From Porphyra umbilicalis (taxonomy: Eukaryota > Rhodophyta > Bangiophyceae > Bangiales > Bangiaceae): a DNA stretch of 58,188 nucleotides. The translations under genes and the position numbers were made by a program. Location: assembly GCA_002049455.2 (NCBI GenBank), contig KV919166.1, positions 1-58,188 of the forward strand, written 5' to 3'. Positions 55,867 to 58,188 of this stretch are shown one piece after another. How positions within the stretch are numbered: position 1 is the stretch's first letter; every line of letters begins with the position of its first letter. Under the pieces are notes generated by a model. It did not search any database. It was not told the DNA's origin and saw nothing but the letters and a program-made list of their open reading frames with translations.

Positions 55867-56377
55867 CGGAGCGGCCGTGGCGGCCGGCAGCCGCTCGTCG
55901 GGCGGACAGGCGGGGGGGGTGATGGTCCTTAGACAGCTGTTCTGCGGCACAGCGTTTTTTTCCGCCCTGTGGGGCACTCCTGTAGTACCGGCGGCGAGGA
56001 CTGCGTGGGCTGCCGCCGCTGCAGCAACAGCTGTTGTGGTCGCCATTGTTGCTGTGGTGACGCTGTCGGCGGCTAGGCGGACGGGGTGCGACGTGCGGAG
56101 GGGAGAGAGGCGGGCAATGGTGGGTAAGGGGGAATATGAGGGACTAACTCTGTGACGCGCCCGGCGTGAAGCTAGTGGGGGACGCGCCTGCGGATGGCTT
56201 TGACGCCGCCGCCCAGCTGCGTGCGCTGCGTCACTGGAAATGGTGTGCACCGAGAAGGGCGTGGACACAAGTGTCTGAAAAAAAAAACCCCAACAGGGAT
56301 GAAAAACACCTTTCGTGGTATCGGACTGCTGTCACATGGAGCTACGGCACAACGAACAAAGCAACACACTCGATACA

Positions 56378-57406
56378 CTACTCAGACTCCGTGTTGGTTG
56401 TTGTCGTCGTTTCAGACTCGCTGCTGTGCTCGAGGCCGCGGGTGGTCTCGAGTGGTTTGTTGAGAGACGCAGAGGCGGCCAGCTGCTTTGCGGCTTGCGC
56501 CTTGCGGCCGCGCTGGTTGTCGCCCCCCCAGCTGCGCTGCTTCGCTGGCGCCGCCGGCGTCGCCGCCTTGTCCGCTGGAGCCGTGGCAGCTGCAGTGGTA
56601 TCTGCTGCCACGGGCGCCGCCGGTGGGTCCTCCCCCGGCGCGGAGTTGGCTCCGGCGGTCGGGGCGGGCGCCGGCGGTGCCGACGAAGTCGCATCGGCAG
56701 AGATGGAGGAGACTTCCAGGGCGGCCACGCCGTTGTCGACCTCGACAACGTGGATATCCGACACAGGTTTGGTCTTTGCCGGCTTAGGTGGGGTAGGCTT
56801 TGGTGGGGTAGGCAGCGCAGGCTTCTTCACCAGGCCGGTACTTGCCATCATCTTCTGCATCACAGCTCGGAGATACTTGGCCGCCTCCGGGGTGTTGCGC
56901 ATTGCAGGGGAGTCGAAAAAGCACAGCGCGGTGCGCTCTTGCTGCGCCGCCGTCAACTTGTCCACAGCCGCCGTACTCGCCTTGACCTCCCTCTCCATGC
57001 CCGCGTCCTCGGACCTGTTCAGCTTGGCGGCCTTAATGCCACACGGTCGGCGCTGGTAGCCCTTGTTGCGCGTACTGGGGCTGTTCGTACTGCCGCTGTC
57101 GGCGTCTTTGTCCGACGAGTAATCCGGTTCCACGCTGTGCTCTTCGGTAGTGTTGGCAGCGCCGCTGAACCTGTCCGACGTGCGCAGCACGCGCCAGCAT
57201 GCCACCCACTAGCAATGCGCGAGCTTCCCCTTCCGCTTTTCCGCCTTGCCCTTGCGCTTGTCCTGCTCCTGGTCTTTGCGGATGGCCTCGTAGATGTCCA
57301 GCGAGCAGTACCGTGCGATGGCCCCACTGATGATGATCTCCTCCGACAAGTCGCCCGTAGTTTGCATGTTCTTGACCGCCAGGTAGTGAGAGCTAAAGGT
57401 GCTCAC
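56378..57406 (-). pseudogene. SANT/NAM-associated-type ORF of a PIF-like element, cut by a MITE and one TAG
   Basis: Reading from the MITE junction at 57,406, one frame gives FSSHYLAVKNMQTTGDLSEE, then IYEAIRKDQEQDKRKGK, then CWRVLRTSDRF. This is the pattern of the DNA-binding partner proteins of PIF/Harbinger transposases (a trihelix/SANT region followed by HCWxVLR). RRPCGIKAAKLNRSEDAGMER matches the GxKxAK motif of the NAM-associated C-terminal domain. A Pro/Ala-rich linker and a Ser/Thr/Glu tail follow. The sole stop is TAG at 57,211-57,209 (AHC|WVACW). The N-terminal part lies beyond the MITE, outside the window. Confidence 0.65.
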
Positions 57407-58188
57407 CAGGGGCTGAGGAGGATAAAGTTGAGCTAGATATATCCGCACAGGATACTCGGATATATCCATATTCATGCCGTGGCTGCATATTCTTAATGTA
57501 CTCTGTCAATGCACCGATGATTATAATGTGCCTTAATAATTCTCCGAGGGCAGGATATAATGTAATCAGATTACAGATACTTTGCTTGAGTTTTTCCGAC
57601 CCCCGGACTCGGCTGTGCGCTACGACAGCATTTTGGGGCCGCCCTTGCGACGCCGCAGGCGAACAAGATGCCAATGCTGGCTACCAGCTCGGAGATAATG
57701 GCCGGACCTTCGCAACTGTGAGGGAAATGTGTCTGGCACACCCGAGCCGGATGCCCGGACCACGACGTGAAATTGTTTGGTTATCCGCATCATAATCATA
57801 TCCTCTTCACGTGAGGAGCAGCCCTGCCCCCCTGCTTCTCGACGCGTGAAATCTGCGCCCCTGTGCTGTCACAACACCCTCCGGGGTCCACCACTTTTGC
57901 ACCCCGACGAGCACTCGTCGTGTCTTGGGGAGCACTGCCCGCAGCACCGGAAATCTTTCGGTGGCCGATGACGAAATTGTAGCTGTTAGTATGCACGCTG
58001 GAATTGTGCAGGTACACCATACAACTCCAGTTTCCCAGGAGATTGAGACCACCTCAAAACGTACGTCGGCTGGCGCCAGACTTTCTTGGCTGCATCGTCG
58101 GACAACCTGTCACTGGTACATGCGCCGATCCCCATTTACGCAGGAACGTCCTTGGAAGGAATATACTCACTCTAGGTACACAGAGTAA
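57407..58188. mobile_element. Second copy of the CAGGGGCT hAT MITE, partial at window end
   Basis: It starts CAGGGGCTGAGGAGG and is about 95 percent alike by eye to 23,233 onward (including the GATATATCCGCACAG and TGTCTGGCACACCC segments). The left 8-bp flank GTGCTCAC should recur after the right end outside the window. It lacks the 399-bp TA-flanked MITE found in the other copy. Confidence 0.85.

Noticed and set aside
55237..56268. 343-codon minus-strand ORF across the minisatellite
   Set aside because: It consists mostly of translated repeat units of uneven length with no motif; likely a composition effect.

Overview
The window looks like nuclear DNA of a very GC-rich eukaryote with compact, apparently intronless genes. 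There is no operon structure, and the content is dominated by eukaryotic transposable elements (Ty1/copia, Ty3/gypsy chromovirus, hAT, PIF/Harbinger, TA-inserting MITEs) plus a histone H3 gene. GC richness, uninterrupted ORFs and this element mix would fit a bangialean red alga such as Porphyra/Pyropia. That is an inference with modest confidence; another GC-rich alga or protist is possible.

Region by region. (1) About 1-10,165 is a host-gene cassette: an arylamine N-acetyltransferase (NAT) gene flanked by two inverted arms of about 1.5 kb. Each arm carries an outward-facing gene for a small secreted CxxC-xxx-C protein. The right-hand gene is broken by a 3.15-kb hAT-like transposon and a 0.6-kb insertion. 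(2) 11,400-17,222 is a decayed copia element (Copia-1). Its pol region is followed by a nearly identical 1,815-bp inverted copy of itself, giving a large fold-back. (3) 17,223-19,723 has no convincing gene. (4) 19,724-36,457 is one chromovirus (Ty3/gypsy) with matching LTRs and a near-perfect 5-bp target duplication. A 1.36-kb hAT MITE sits inside it, with a 399-bp TA-flanked MITE inside that, and a 5.9-kb copia element (Copia-2) lies in its 3' part. (5) 36,458-40,892 is gene-poor and holds one 1.2-kb hAT-like MITE. (6) 40,893-44,970 is a second, decayed copy of the NAT cassette, cut off next to a 0.98-kb hAT deletion derivative (45,001-45,981). (7) 48,783-50,321 is a PIF/Harbinger transposase with a changed catalytic residue. 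(8) 52,707-53,114 is an intact, divergent histone H3 variant. (9) 55.3-55.9 kb is a minisatellite. (10) 56,378-57,406 is a SANT/NAM-associated-type ORF of the kind that accompanies PIF transposases, broken by a second copy of the same hAT MITE that runs off the window.

The only likely working host genes are the first secreted protein (131-610), NAT (3,564-4,832, whose frame breaks all fall at C/G homopolymers) and the H3 variant. The points most worth follow-up are: an H3 variant lacking K9 and K27; the repeated secreted-protein/NAT/secreted-protein cassette; a chromovirus polyprotein ending in a chromodomain plus a DIRS-type DLF/NPPF module, with a long antisense ORF; the copia fold-back; a perfect 78-bp palindrome in Copia-2; and TAG nonsense codons as the main lesion type in the elements.
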